Shown here: positions 1 through 9,887 of the stretch, piece by piece
Layout of the letters: every line of letters begins with the position of its first letter
Position numbering within the stretch: position 1 is the stretch's first letter
DNA from: an uncultured Collinsella sp.
Lineage (GTDB): Bacteria > Actinomycetota > Coriobacteriia > Coriobacteriales > Coriobacteriaceae
Assembly: GCA_900752475.1 (NCBI GenBank)
Contig: CAADVJ010000080.1
Span: 1 to 24,230 of the forward strand
DNA: 24,230 nucleotides
Reading direction: 5' to 3'
Notes under the pieces: model-generated
Seen by the model: the letters and a program-made list of their open reading frames with translations, nothing else
What the model was told of the DNA's origin: nothing
The model's database searches: none
Position numbers and translations under genes: made by a program

Positions 1-105
1 CGGGTAGGAGGCGTCGTCAGGCTGGATCGACGCCGGGGGGTCGACCCCGTCGCCGCTCCCCCCGCCGATATATGGGATCTGATGTTTTTGACCGGAGAGG
101 ACTAC

Positions 106-2847
106 TTACTCGTCGAGGAGATCCTCTGGCATGTCGTTGCCGTCGCCTAGGTCGACTGGGGCCTCTTCGGTGTCGGCTGCGGCCTCGGCACCTTCGCCCT
201 CGGGCTTCTCTTTGGCGGCCGTCATGCGGGCTACGGCGCAGATGCGGTCGTTGTCGTCGACGGTCATCATCTTGACGCCCTGGGTGGCGCGGCCAGTCTG
301 GCTGATCTCGTCGGTCTTGACGCGAATGACCGTCGCGCCCTCCGTCACGATGAACAGCTCGTGCTGCGGGCCCACCGTCTTCATGGCCGCAAGGTTACCC
401 TTACGCTCGGTCATTTGAATGGTGTAGACACCCTGGCCGCCGCGATTCTGCTCCGGGTAGTCCGCGACCGGCGTGCGCTTGCCGTAGCCGCGCTCGGTGA
501 TGACGAATAGATCGCCGTTGCCGTTAGTGACTTCCATGCCCAGAACGCTCACGCCGTCCTTCAGACCGATACCGCGAACGCCGCTGGTATCGCGGCCGGT
601 GGCGCGCACCTGCTCCTCGGAGAACATGATCGCCTTGCCCGCGGTGGTGGCCAGGATAATCTTGTCGCCCTCGCGCACGCGGCGCACGTTCAGCAGCGCG
701 TCGTCGTCACGCAGGTTGATAGCGATCAGGCCGTCGCGACGGCTGCGGTCATATGCGCTCATCACGGTCTTCTTGACCATGCCGCTCTTGGTGGCAAACA
801 TCAGGTACTCGTCGGCCGGGAACTCGCGGCAGCTGATGACGCTCGCGATCTTCTCGCCTTCCTCGAAGGGCAGCAGGTTGACGATCGCGGTACCGCGCGC
901 CTGGCGCGTACCCACCGGCAGCTCGTGCACCTTCAGGCGATAGACCTTGCCCTTGCTCGAGAAGAACAGCACGTACTCGTGCGTGGACGCGATGAACATC
1001 TCGTCGATAACGTCGTCCTCTTTGAGGTTGACGCCCGATACGCCCTTGCCGCCGCGCTTCTGGGCGCGGTAGGCAGCCACCGGGATACGCTTAACGTAGC
1101 CGGTATGGGTGATGGTCACGACCATATCCTCGTCGGCGATGAGGTCCTCGACATCCAGGTCCTTCTCAACCTGGCTGATCTCGGTGCGGCGCTTGTCGCC
1201 AAACTTCTTGGAGATCTCGCGCATCTCTTCCTTGATGACGCCCAGGATCTTCTCCTCATGCGCCAGCAGGTCCTCGTAGTAGGCGATGGCGCGGCGCAGG
1301 CCGTCCAACTCTTCTTGGATCTTGTCGCGCTCCAGGCCGGTCAGGCGGCGCAGCTTCATCTCGAGAATGGCCGTGGTCTGCTCGGGCGTAAAGCCAAAGC
1401 GCTCGATCAGGCGGCTGCTGGCCTCGGAGTCGGTCTGCGAGGAGCGGATGATGCTAATGACCTCGTCGATATGGTCGAGAGCCATCAGGTAACCCTCGAG
1501 GATATGCGCGCGGGCCTGGGCCTTCTTAAGGTCGAAGCGGGTGCGGCGGGTAACGACGTCGACCTGGTGGTCGATGTAGTGCTGCAGCATCTCGCGCAGG
1601 CTCAGGCATTTGGGAACGCCGTTGACGAGTGCCAGGTTGTTGGCGCCAAAGGTCGTCTGCAGCGAGGTGTACTTATACAGATTGTTGAGCACGACCTGCG
1701 GAATGACGCCCTTCTTGAGCTCGATGACCAGACGGATGCCCTTCTGGTTGGACTCATCGCGCATATCCGAGATGCCCTCGATGCGCTTGTCGTTGACGAG
1801 CTGGGCGATCTTCTCCTGCAGGGTGCCCTTGTTGACCATGTAGGGAATCTCGGTAAAGACCAAGCGGCTGCGGCCGGTCTTGGTGGACTCCACGTGTGCC
1901 TTGGCGCGCACGGTAATGGAGCCGCGACCGGTCTCGTAGCTCTGCTTAATGCCGGCGCTGCCCATGATGATGGCGCCGGTGGGGAAGTCCGGACCGGGCA
2001 TGATCTGCATGAGCTCGTCGACGGTGGCGTCGGGGTTGTCGATCAGGTAGCAGGTGGCCTCGATCGCCTCGGTGAGGTTATGCGGGGCGATGTTGGTGGC
2101 CATGCCGACGGCGATGCCTTGGCTGCCGTTAACCAGCAGGTTGGGGAAGCGCGCAGGCAGCGCCACGGGCTCGGCGAGAGATTCGTCGTAGTTGGGCTGC
2201 CAGTCGACGGTATCCTTCTGCAGGTCGCGCAGCAGTTCCATGGCGGGCTTTGCCAGGCGGCTCTCGGTGTAACGCATGGCCGCCGCGCCGTCGCCGTCGA
2301 TGTTACCGAAGTTGCCGTGACCATCGATGAGCGGCGTGCGCATGGAGAACCACTGCGCCAGGCGAACCATGGCCTCGTAGACCGCGGAGTCACCGTGCGG
2401 ATGGTACTTACCGATAACTTCGCCGACCGTCCAGGCCGACTTCTTATGTGGGCGGTTGGGGTAGATGCCGCTCTCGTTCATCGCGTACAGGATGCGGCGG
2501 TGCACCGGCTTTAAGCCGTCGCGCACGTCCGGCAGGGCGCGCGCCGTGATGACCGACATCGAATACTCGATGAACGACTGCTTCATCTCGCGACCGAACT
2601 CCGAAATCTGGAGCTGGCCGCCGTTGATATCCTCGCCGGCCGAGGCGCCGCGATCGACTTCGCCAAAGCTCTCCTCGAGCTCGGCGTCGTCGTCTTCTTC
2701 CTCATCATCATCGGCATCGGGGTTATAGGCGTCCGGGTCGCCGTCCTCGCCCTGCTCAGCACGGGCAAGCAGGCGCTTCAAATCATCAGGCATACCGGCA
2801 TCGCCGGCCTCGTCCATACCCTCGTTATTGTTGATATCGTCTGCCAC
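106..2847 (-). CDS. gyrA: DNA gyrase subunit A
   Basis: GyrA is the breakage-reunion subunit of DNA gyrase, which with GyrB introduces negative supercoils using ATP. The 913-residue product has the catalytic tyrosine in AAMRYTE (Y193). The quinolone region [12 protein letters not shown] keeps Ser at E. coli position 83 (here S154) and has Glu at position 87 (here E158). The GyrA box QKRGGKG marks it as GyrA rather than ParC, and a C-terminal beta-pinwheel region follows. The start is GTG with GAGGAGGT four bases upstream. About 71 residues precede the point where E. coli GyrA begins to align, and this N-terminal extension is very acidic, with a run of Asp/Glu around residues 45-60. The C-terminus is also acidic. 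It follows gyrB by 156 bp in the same direction; that spacer holds a structured element. Confidence 0.97.
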   Translation of the reverse strand: MADDINNNEGMDEAGDAGMPDDLKRLLARAEQGEDGDPDAYNPDADDDEEEDDDAELEESFGEVDRGASAGEDINGGQLQISEFGREMKQSFIEYSMSVITARALPDVRDGLKPVHRRILYAMNESGIYPNRPHKKSAWTVGEVIGKYHPHGDSAVYEAMVRLAQWFSMRTPLIDGHGNFGNIDGDGAAAMRYTESRLAKPAMELLRDLQKDTVDWQPNYDESLAEPVALPARFPNLLVNGSQGIAVGMATNIAPHNLTEAIEATCYLIDNPDATVDELMQIMPGPDFPTGAIIMGSAGIKQSYETGRGSITVRAKAHVESTKTGRSRLVFTEIPYMVNKGTLQEKIAQLVNDKRIEGISDMRDESNQKGIRLVIELKKGVIPQVVLNNLYKYTSLQTTFGANNLALVNGVPKCLSLREMLQHYIDHQVDVVTRRTRFDLKKAQARAHILEGYLMALDHIDEVISIIRSSQTDSEASSRLIERFGFTPEQTTAILEMKLRRLTGLERDKIQEELDGLRRAIAYYEDLLAHEEKILGVIKEEMREISKKFGDKRRTEISQVEKDLDVEDLIADEDMVVTITHTGYVKRIPVAAYRAQKRGGKGVSGVNLKEDDVIDEMFIASTHEYVLFFSSKGKVYRLKVHELPVGTRQARGTAIVNLLPFEEGEKIASVISCREFPADEYLMFATKSGMVKKTVMSAYDRSRRDGLIAINLRDDDALLNVRRVREGDKIILATTAGKAIMFSEEQVRATGRDTSGVRGIGLKDGVSVLGMEVTNGNGDLFVITERGYGKRTPVADYPEQNRGGQGVYTIQMTERKGNLAAMKTVGPQHELFIVTEGATVIRVKTDEISQTGRATQGVKMMTVDDNDRICAVARMTAAKEKPEGEGAEAAADTEEAPVDLGDGNDMPEDLLDE

Positions 2848-2896
2848 GTTACCTCCTCATGGTTTGCGTGGTCTAATTAGTTCCCTACCACGGAGA

Positions 2897-2997
2897 CGGC
2901 TTTTCCAGGTGCCGCAGATTCGCCCGAAAGAGGAGGGAAGCGTACTTGGGTACGCGACCGACGATTGAGGGCGAAGGTGCGGTGGCTGGGAAAACCG
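2897..2997. repeat. structured inverted-repeat element in the gyrB-gyrA spacer
   Basis: Two arms of about 29 bases (2897-2925 and 2969-2997) are complementary at 23 positions plus two G-U type pairs when one single-base bulge is allowed on each side. The matching blocks include TTCGCCC with GGGCGAA and CCGCA with TGCGG. The apical part contains a nested perfect hairpin, GCGTAC-TTGG-GTACGC (2940-2955). There is no T-run, so it does not look like an intrinsic terminator. It is transcribed with gyrBA if these share an mRNA. It could be a structured RNA leader, an mRNA processing or stability site, or a member of a dispersed intergenic repeat family. I cannot tell which from one copy. Confidence 0.6.
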
Positions 2998-3003
2998 CGG
3001 GGA

Positions 3004-5083
<2,080 letters not shown>

Positions 5084-5086
<3 letters not shown>

Positions 5087-5113
5087 AAAATACCCTCGGG
5101 AACGAGGGTATTT
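5084..5113 (-). terminator. intrinsic terminator after dciA
   Basis: Read on the minus strand, the stem TACCCTCG/CGAGGGTA (5091-5098 with 5103-5110) has a four-base loop. It is extended by AAA/TTT pairs and followed by an uninterrupted T7 run (5090 down to 5084). It lies 26 bases past the dciA stop codon. This ends the dnaA-dnaN-recF-dciA transcript before gyrB. Confidence 0.9.
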
Positions 5114-5139
5114 GGCTCTACAAGGCCACCAGATGCGAT

Positions 5140-5703
5140 TTAAGGCTCTTTTTTGCTTTGCACGCCCTTGGCCCACTCGGCACTGGCTCTCATGACGTTC
5201 TCGAGGGCCTCGCGCAGTTTTTGGTCCTCGATGGGTGCCACTTGGCGCTCGATCTCGGTGCGCTCGGCCTCACTTAGGTCGGCGTGCGGGGCCGGCGGGC
5301 GCTCGGTCGTCGCCGGGCGCAGGCGCTCCTTGGCGGCGGGTGGCGTGTGACCGGGCGCGGTGGTTTTGAACACCAGGCCGTCCATATGCGCGCCGGCGCG
5401 CTCCATACGCGCGCGGATGATCTCGCGCAACAGCGTCATTTCCTGCGTCCACGAGGGCGAGTCGAGATACACCAGCAGCTCATTGGACTCGGGCAGGTAG
5501 CGCAGACCCGTCACATGCCGCCCCTCGCGCGTGCCCGAGCACACCGCGTTCCACGCGCGATAGACCGCACGAGATTCCTCTGCAGCCTCCATCTGCGCGC
5601 GGCGCTCAGGTGTCGCGGCCGCCAGGATGCGCTGGCGCTCTGCGTTCAAAAACCCACTGAAGGCGACCGTTTCGCTCTCGCGCTCGTAATTAGCACGTCT
5701 CAC
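5140..5703 (-). CDS. dciA: DUF721/DciA-family protein
   Basis: The 187-residue product has a central DUF721-like region (about residues 45-115). This includes W..VCSGT, a short beta segment NELLVYLDSPSWTQEM, and an amphipathic helix LLREIIRARME. Proteins of this family (DciA) recruit or load the replicative helicase DnaB in bacteria that lack DnaC or DnaI. In actinobacteria the gene typically lies between recF and gyrB, as here. The GTG start overlaps the end of recF by 14 bases, which suggests translational coupling. The C-terminal 70 residues are charged, rich in Pro and Glu, and probably poorly structured. The functional assignment rests mainly on gene order and the partial domain signature; I see no catalytic residues. 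Confidence 0.85.
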   Translation of the reverse strand: MRRANYERESETVAFSGFLNAERQRILAAATPERRAQMEAAEESRAVYRAWNAVCSGTREGRHVTGLRYLPESNELLVYLDSPSWTQEMTLLREIIRARMERAGAHMDGLVFKTTAPGHTPPAAKERLRPATTERPPAPHADLSEAERTEIERQVAPIEDQKLREALENVMRASAEWAKGVQSKKEP

Positions 5704-6796
5704 CCATGCTCACCACCTTGGCTCGATCAAGCAGATCATCGGTAAAGTACCCCAGGTTGGTCGTGGTTATGACCGTCTGGATATCATCGCCGATCAGCCG
5801 CAGGAAAGCACCGCGGCGTTCGCCGTCGAGTTCGCTCATCACGTCGTCCAAAAGCAGCAATGGGGCGGTGCCCAGGACATCGCGAGCCACGGCCACCTCC
5901 GCCACCTTCCAGGCCAGAACCAACGTTCGCTGCTGACCTGGGCTGCAAAACGAACGGGCGGAACGCCCCGCCACGGTAAACTCAATCTCATCGCGATGCG
6001 GTCCCACCAACGTCACGCCGCGGCGAATTTCCTCGTCGGCGTGCTCATCAAGGGCAGCCAGCATGCGCTCGTACGCCCAGCCCTTCAGCTCTTCGCGATC
6101 CTCGACCTGGGGCAAATCCCCCAGCGTGGACGTATAGGTCACGCTGGCAGCCTCGCCGGACGCCACTTGACCGTAGGCAGTGTGCACATGGCCCGCCAGC
6201 CGGTCGAGTAGGGCCAACCGGTGCACGAGCAGGGCCGAGCCCGCGCGGGCAATCGAATCGTTCCACGCGCCGAGCATCTCGCGGCAGCACCAGGTCTCCT
6301 TGAGCAAGGCGTTACGCTGGGTCACGCAGCGCCCATAGGTGCCCGCAAGATCGGCATAGCGTGCGCTCAGTTGCATGCCAAAGTCATCGAGGGCGGCGCG
6401 GCGCACACTGGCGCCCCGCTTAACCATGTCCAGATGGTCGGGGCAAAACAGCACGCTCGGCAGAACCCCGCGTACACCGGCGGCAGAGCATCTCTTGCCG
6501 TTGCGGCTAAACGAGCGCTTACCGTCCTCCACGCTCAATCCCATATCAAGCACGCGGCCGTCGCCCTCGAGCCTCAGCTCGACCTTGCACGAGCCCACGC
6601 CGTCATGGATAAGCTCGGCTGCGGTCGGACGCCTAAACGAGGCGCCGCTCGTCAGCAGCTGCAGCGCCTCTATGAGATTGGTCTTTCCCGCCGCGTTGGG
6701 TCCCGCAAGTATCGTCACGCCCTCGTCCAGGGCAAGACGATAGCTCTCGAAGCTGCGGTAGTGCGCGACGGAAAGATCGCGGGCGAACATGGTCAT
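5690..6796 (-). CDS. recF: DNA replication and repair protein RecF
   Basis: RecF is an SMC-like ATPase that, with RecO and RecR, loads RecA at single-strand gaps. The 368-residue product has Walker A GPNAAGKT (residues 32-39), the ABC signature SPGQQRTLVLAW near residue 285, and Walker B LLLLDDVMSELD near residue 320. Length is normal for the family. It starts nine bases after the dnaN stop. No clear Shine-Dalgarno sequence precedes the ATG, so translation probably depends on coupling to dnaN. A second in-frame ATG two codons downstream could be the true start. Confidence 0.97.
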   Translation of the reverse strand: MTMFARDLSVAHYRSFESYRLALDEGVTILAGPNAAGKTNLIEALQLLTSGASFRRPTAAELIHDGVGSCKVELRLEGDGRVLDMGLSVEDGKRSFSRNGKRCSAAGVRGVLPSVLFCPDHLDMVKRGASVRRAALDDFGMQLSARYADLAGTYGRCVTQRNALLKETWCCREMLGAWNDSIARAGSALLVHRLALLDRLAGHVHTAYGQVASGEAASVTYTSTLGDLPQVEDREELKGWAYERMLAALDEHADEEIRRGVTLVGPHRDEIEFTVAGRSARSFCSPGQQRTLVLAWKVAEVAVARDVLGTAPLLLLDDVMSELDGERRGAFLRLIGDDIQTVITTTNLGYFTDDLLDRAKVVSMGETC

Positions 6797-6805
6797 GGCG
6801 CAGCG

Positions 6806-7909
6806 CTAGATGCGGACCGGCATGACCAGGTACAGGTAGTTGATCTTGTCGTAGGACTTGAAGATGCCCGCCTGCGAGTAGCTCTTGAGCTCCAGCGTGA
6901 TCTCCTTCTCCTTGGACAGGGCATTGAGGCAGCCGAAGATGTAGTGGTAGTTGAAGGCGATGGTACCCGACTCGCCCTCGGCCTCGACATCGATCGTCTC
7001 CTGCGCAAGGTCCTGGTCATTGGAAATGGAGGACAGACCCATCTGCCCGTTCTCGACATCGATCTCGAACTTGACGGCGGGATTGGCGCTCGCGATAACG
7101 GCCACGCGCTTGAGGGCGGCGTTAAAGGCGGCGACGTCGATCTTGACGCTCGTCACGCACGAATCGGGGATGAGCTGCTTGTAGTTGGGGTACACGCCCT
7201 CGATGCGGCGCGACACGTAGGTGGTGTTGCCGGCCTCGAAGACGACCTGGGTGTCGGTAGCCCCGATCATGATGGTCGCCTGGCTGGCCATGATGTTCAG
7301 CGCGTCGTTAAAGGCGTCGGCCGGAACGTTGAGTTCAAAGGAGCCCTCGAGGGTTGAGGTCTCGACCTGCGTATCGCACACGGCCAAGCGGAAGGAATCG
7401 GTCGCCACCAGGCGCACGGTGTTGTTCTCGACCTTTATGTGCACGCCGCCCAGGATGGGGCGGGCCTTGTCGGTCGAGGTGACGCGCCACACGCGGCCGA
7501 CCATTTCGGACAAGATATCGGTCGGCAGCTCCACGGCGCTCTCGATGGCATAGGCCGGAAACTCGGGGAAGTCATTGGCATCGAGCGTGTTCAGCCTAAA
7601 AGAGCTCTTCTCGCAACTGATCAGCACTTGGCGCTCGGACAGCTCAAAGATGACCGGGGCATCGGGGAGGGTCTTAGTGATATTGGAGAGCATCTTACAG
7701 GGGATAACCATCTCGCCCTCTTCTTCGACATGCGCCGCGATGCGATGACGGATCGAGATGGTGTAGTTAGAGGTCTGGAATTCCAAGATGCCGTCTTGCG
7801 CCTTAACGAGCACGCCCGACAGGATGGGAAGGGTGGATGCCGAAGCGACACCCTTCATAACGACGCCGATGGCTTGTGTAAGCGAGCTCTGGCTGACGGT
7901 GAACTTCAT
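6806..7909 (-). CDS. dnaN: DNA polymerase III beta subunit (sliding clamp)
   Basis: The 367-residue product matches the beta clamp over its whole length, with three repeated clamp folds and the C-terminal YLVMPVRI ending typical of the family. The dimeric ring tethers DNA polymerase III to DNA and docks many repair proteins. The ATG start is preceded by AGAAAGG on the minus strand. The gene is separated from dnaA by a 238-bp spacer that carries origin-like features, so any promoter for dnaN would sit within that spacer. I do not see a convincing -35/-10 pair there. Confidence 0.97.
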   Translation of the reverse strand: MKFTVSQSSLTQAIGVVMKGVASASTLPILSGVLVKAQDGILEFQTSNYTISIRHRIAAHVEEEGEMVIPCKMLSNITKTLPDAPVIFELSERQVLISCEKSSFRLNTLDANDFPEFPAYAIESAVELPTDILSEMVGRVWRVTSTDKARPILGGVHIKVENNTVRLVATDSFRLAVCDTQVETSTLEGSFELNVPADAFNDALNIMASQATIMIGATDTQVVFEAGNTTYVSRRIEGVYPNYKQLIPDSCVTSVKIDVAAFNAALKRVAVIASANPAVKFEIDVENGQMGLSSISNDQDLAQETIDVEAEGESGTIAFNYHYIFGCLNALSKEKEITLELKSYSQAGIFKSYDKINYLYLVMPVRI

Positions 7910-7910
7910 C

Positions 7911-8147
7911 TTTTAATACCTTTCTATAGATATAAATATCTTAATAATAGTAATAGCACTGACGAAACTGTTGATTACTCCCAAAGACGCAGGTCAGACC
8001 CAGAAAGAGAATCGACAGCAACCTGTGTGCAACGGGGGTGGTTTTCCACGTTCAAAACCTGCGCAAAACTTTCCATCACCGCGGGTTGGGTTTTAAACAC
8101 CTTATGCCCGTGGTTTTGACAAGTTTTCAACAGGTGTCTCTATTTCC
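7911..8147. other. oriC: dnaA-dnaN spacer: probable part of oriC
   Basis: This 238-bp gap contains an AT-rich stretch, 7911-7957, with only about 8 of 47 bases G or C in an otherwise GC-rich genome. Inside it, 7942-7956 reads as five triplets TAA TAA TAG TAA TAG, resembling the DnaA-trio pattern. DnaA-box-like 9-mers follow: TGTTGATTA at 7969, TTTTCCACG at 8042, TGCGCAAAA at 8060 and TTTTCAACA at 8124. The last sits in an exact inverted copy of a 13-mer found twice on the other side of the dnaA operon. Known origins in many bacteria lie beside dnaA, so this is a likely unwinding site. That it is the functional origin is inference. Confidence 0.7.
8123..8135 (-). promoter_or_regulatory. DnaA-box-like 13-mer (dnaN side)
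   Basis: GTTTTCAACAGGT is the exact reverse complement of the 13-mer at 11322 and 11375. Its core TTTTCAACA is a two-mismatch relative of the classical TTATCCACA box. It lies 13 bases past the dnaA stop codon. Confidence 0.65.
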
Positions 8148-9872
8148 CTACGAGCGCAGTGTAATTTTATCGCGCAGCGACTTGAGGTCTTCGGTGACGG
8201 TGCGGTCTTCCTGGATCATCTTCTGGACCTTTTTGTAGCTCGTGCTGACGGTCGAGTGGTTGCGGTTGCCAAATTCGGCGCCCACCGCCGTGGTCGTCAT
8301 CTCGCACATCTCGATGGCCAGGTAGATAGCGATATGGCGTGCTTTGGCGATATTGGCGTTGCGGCGCGGGCCGATGAGCTCCTCGTGCGTCACGCCGTAC
8401 TGCTCTTCGATGACGGACTGAACCGTCTGGACGTTGATCTTTTTGGCCGATGTGTCGAAGTACTGGCTGGCGATGGCATCGATATCGTCAAAGGTGAGCT
8501 CCCCGCCCTCGCGCTCGCGGTCGCCCGCCTCGCCGGCGCAGCGCTCGCAGAAGCTCTCGAGTTCGCGGATGTTGGTGCCTGAGACCTCGGCCATGTGTTT
8601 AAAGTGCTCGTCGGTCAGGTGCCCACCGTCGCCCCCATAGGCCGCCAGCAGCGAGTCGTCGCCTGCCTCGGGAGCGGCGACGATGGTGTTTTCGTAATAG
8701 CGCTGCAAGATCTTGTATTTCATCTCGTAGCTGGGCTCTGCGACCAGGCAGAGCATGCCGGCGTTGAAGCGGCTGGTCAGACGCTCGTCCATGCTCAGGT
8801 CCTTGGGGGCACGGTCTGCCGCGATGACGACCTTCTTGTTGTTGCGGATGAACTCGTCCATGAGCTGGAAGAAGTAGTCCACGCTCGCGCGCTTGCCGAT
8901 GATGTTTTGGATGTCATCGATGATGAGCACGTCCACGCCGTGGTACGCCTGCATGATGGGGGCGTTGCTCTTCTTTTGGCGGTCGAACTCGGTCATCAGG
9001 TCGTCCAGATACGCCTGGGAGTTTGCATACTTGACCTTGATCTCGGGCGACTTCTCGGCGAGCTCGTTTTTGATGGCAAGCAGCAGGTGCGTCTTGCCCA
9101 GGCCCGATTTGCCGTAGATGAACAGTGATGTACACGTGCCGCGCTCGTCCGCGAGGGCGGCAAACTTGAGTGCCGAGCGATAGGCGTGGCTGTTCTCGGG
9201 GCCGTAGACAAAGTTCTCAAAGGTAAATTTTGAGTTCGCGGCGAGTGGGGCTCCATCCGTATTCTGCTCGGCCGGCACGGTCGGTGCTGGCATGGGTGAG
9301 GTGGGGGTCGCAGCTTGCGTGGATTTAGTCGGCGCTCCGCCCTTCATCTGGTTCATCATGCGGCGAAAATCGTCGGCCGAGAGCGTGTTTTTGATTGCAA
9401 TGCCCGAATCCGCGCCCGCCGCTGCGTCGTGAGCAATGGGCATGTGCGTGACGGGTGCGTTCGTTGACATCGCTGCCGCGGTTGGCAACGGTGCCATGGT
9501 TTCACGGGAAACATCGCTGTGCTGGTGCTCGATTGTCGACACGTCGCCTGCGGAGGCCGGCACCGCCGGGGAAGCAGCGGGAGCCGTGACGGGCGCCGTC
9601 GCGGCAGCGGATTCCGCCGCGGCACCTTGCGGTGCCACGATGTCGAGCGCAATCGGTGCAAAGGCGATTTCTTCCAGATAAGCCTCAATAGTCGGCTGAT
9701 GCTTTTTGAGCTGCGCGATGGCAAAGCGCGAGGGGGCCTCGATCGTGAGCGTATCTTCGGTCAGGCTTATGGCGCGCGATTGCCCCAGCATGTTGATGAG
9801 GCGTGCATCTTGGCCGTCGCGCTGGCAAAAGGCGATGGCATCCCCCAGGATGATGCTTGCTTCCTCGTCCAC
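8148..9872 (-). CDS. dnaA: Chromosomal replication initiator DnaA
   Basis: DnaA binds origin boxes and opens the duplex. The 574-residue product is long for the family because the linker between domain I (about 1-80) and the AAA+ domain (from about 214) is some 130 residues, rich in Ala, Pro and Thr. Walker A is GKSGLGKT (254-261) and Walker B is DVLIIDDIQ (314-322). Domain IV is divergent. The usual GRDHTTV reads GNRNHSTV, so E. coli D433 is Asn538 and T435 is Ser540; R399 is kept as Arg504. The start is GTG with a GGGAGAG site upstream. The GHKL gene ends 15 bases upstream in the same direction, so the two are probably cotranscribed. The linker coding sequence also contains a parS-like site at 9498-9513. 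Confidence 0.97.
   Translation of the reverse strand: MDEEASIILGDAIAFCQRDGQDARLINMLGQSRAISLTEDTLTIEAPSRFAIAQLKKHQPTIEAYLEEIAFAPIALDIVAPQGAAAESAAATAPVTAPAASPAVPASAGDVSTIEHQHSDVSRETMAPLPTAAAMSTNAPVTHMPIAHDAAAGADSGIAIKNTLSADDFRRMMNQMKGGAPTKSTQAATPTSPMPAPTVPAEQNTDGAPLAANSKFTFENFVYGPENSHAYRSALKFAALADERGTCTSLFIYGKSGLGKTHLLLAIKNELAEKSPEIKVKYANSQAYLDDLMTEFDRQKKSNAPIMQAYHGVDVLIIDDIQNIIGKRASVDYFFQLMDEFIRNNKKVVIAADRAPKDLSMDERLTSRFNAGMLCLVAEPSYEMKYKILQRYYENTIVAAPEAGDDSLLAAYGGDGGHLTDEHFKHMAEVSGTNIRELESFCERCAGEAGDREREGGELTFDDIDAIASQYFDTSAKKINVQTVQSVIEEQYGVTHEELIGPRRNANIAKARHIAIYLAIEMCEMTTTAVGAEFGNRNHSTVSTSYKKVQKMIQEDRTVTEDLKSLRDKITLRS
9498..9513. promoter_or_regulatory. degenerate parS-like site inside dnaA
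   Basis: GGTTTCACGGGAAACA matches the perfect parS 16-mer TGTTTCACGTGAAACA at 14 of 16 positions. It encodes DVSRET in the poorly conserved DnaA linker. Whether ParB binds it is unknown; mismatch at the central dyad could weaken binding. Confidence 0.4.
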
Positions 9873-9887
9873 TGTCTCTCCCGTTCT

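Noticed and set aside
1..105. Search for a tRNA or rRNA gene just after gyrA and for a gene in the left edge
   Set aside because: No cloverleaf or reading frame with a start signal is visible; only a palindrome GGGGTCGACCCC at 37-48 without a T-run.
925..2514. Long plus-strand reading frame opposite gyrA (529 codons)
   Set aside because: It is antisense to a certain gyrA, has low-complexity composition rich in Ala, Gly, Leu, Val and Asp typical of GC-rich shadow frames, and shows no recognisable domain or ribosome-binding site.
6221..7357. Plus-strand frame opposite recF and dnaN (378 codons)
   Set aside because: Spans two certain genes on the other strand and has shadow-frame composition.
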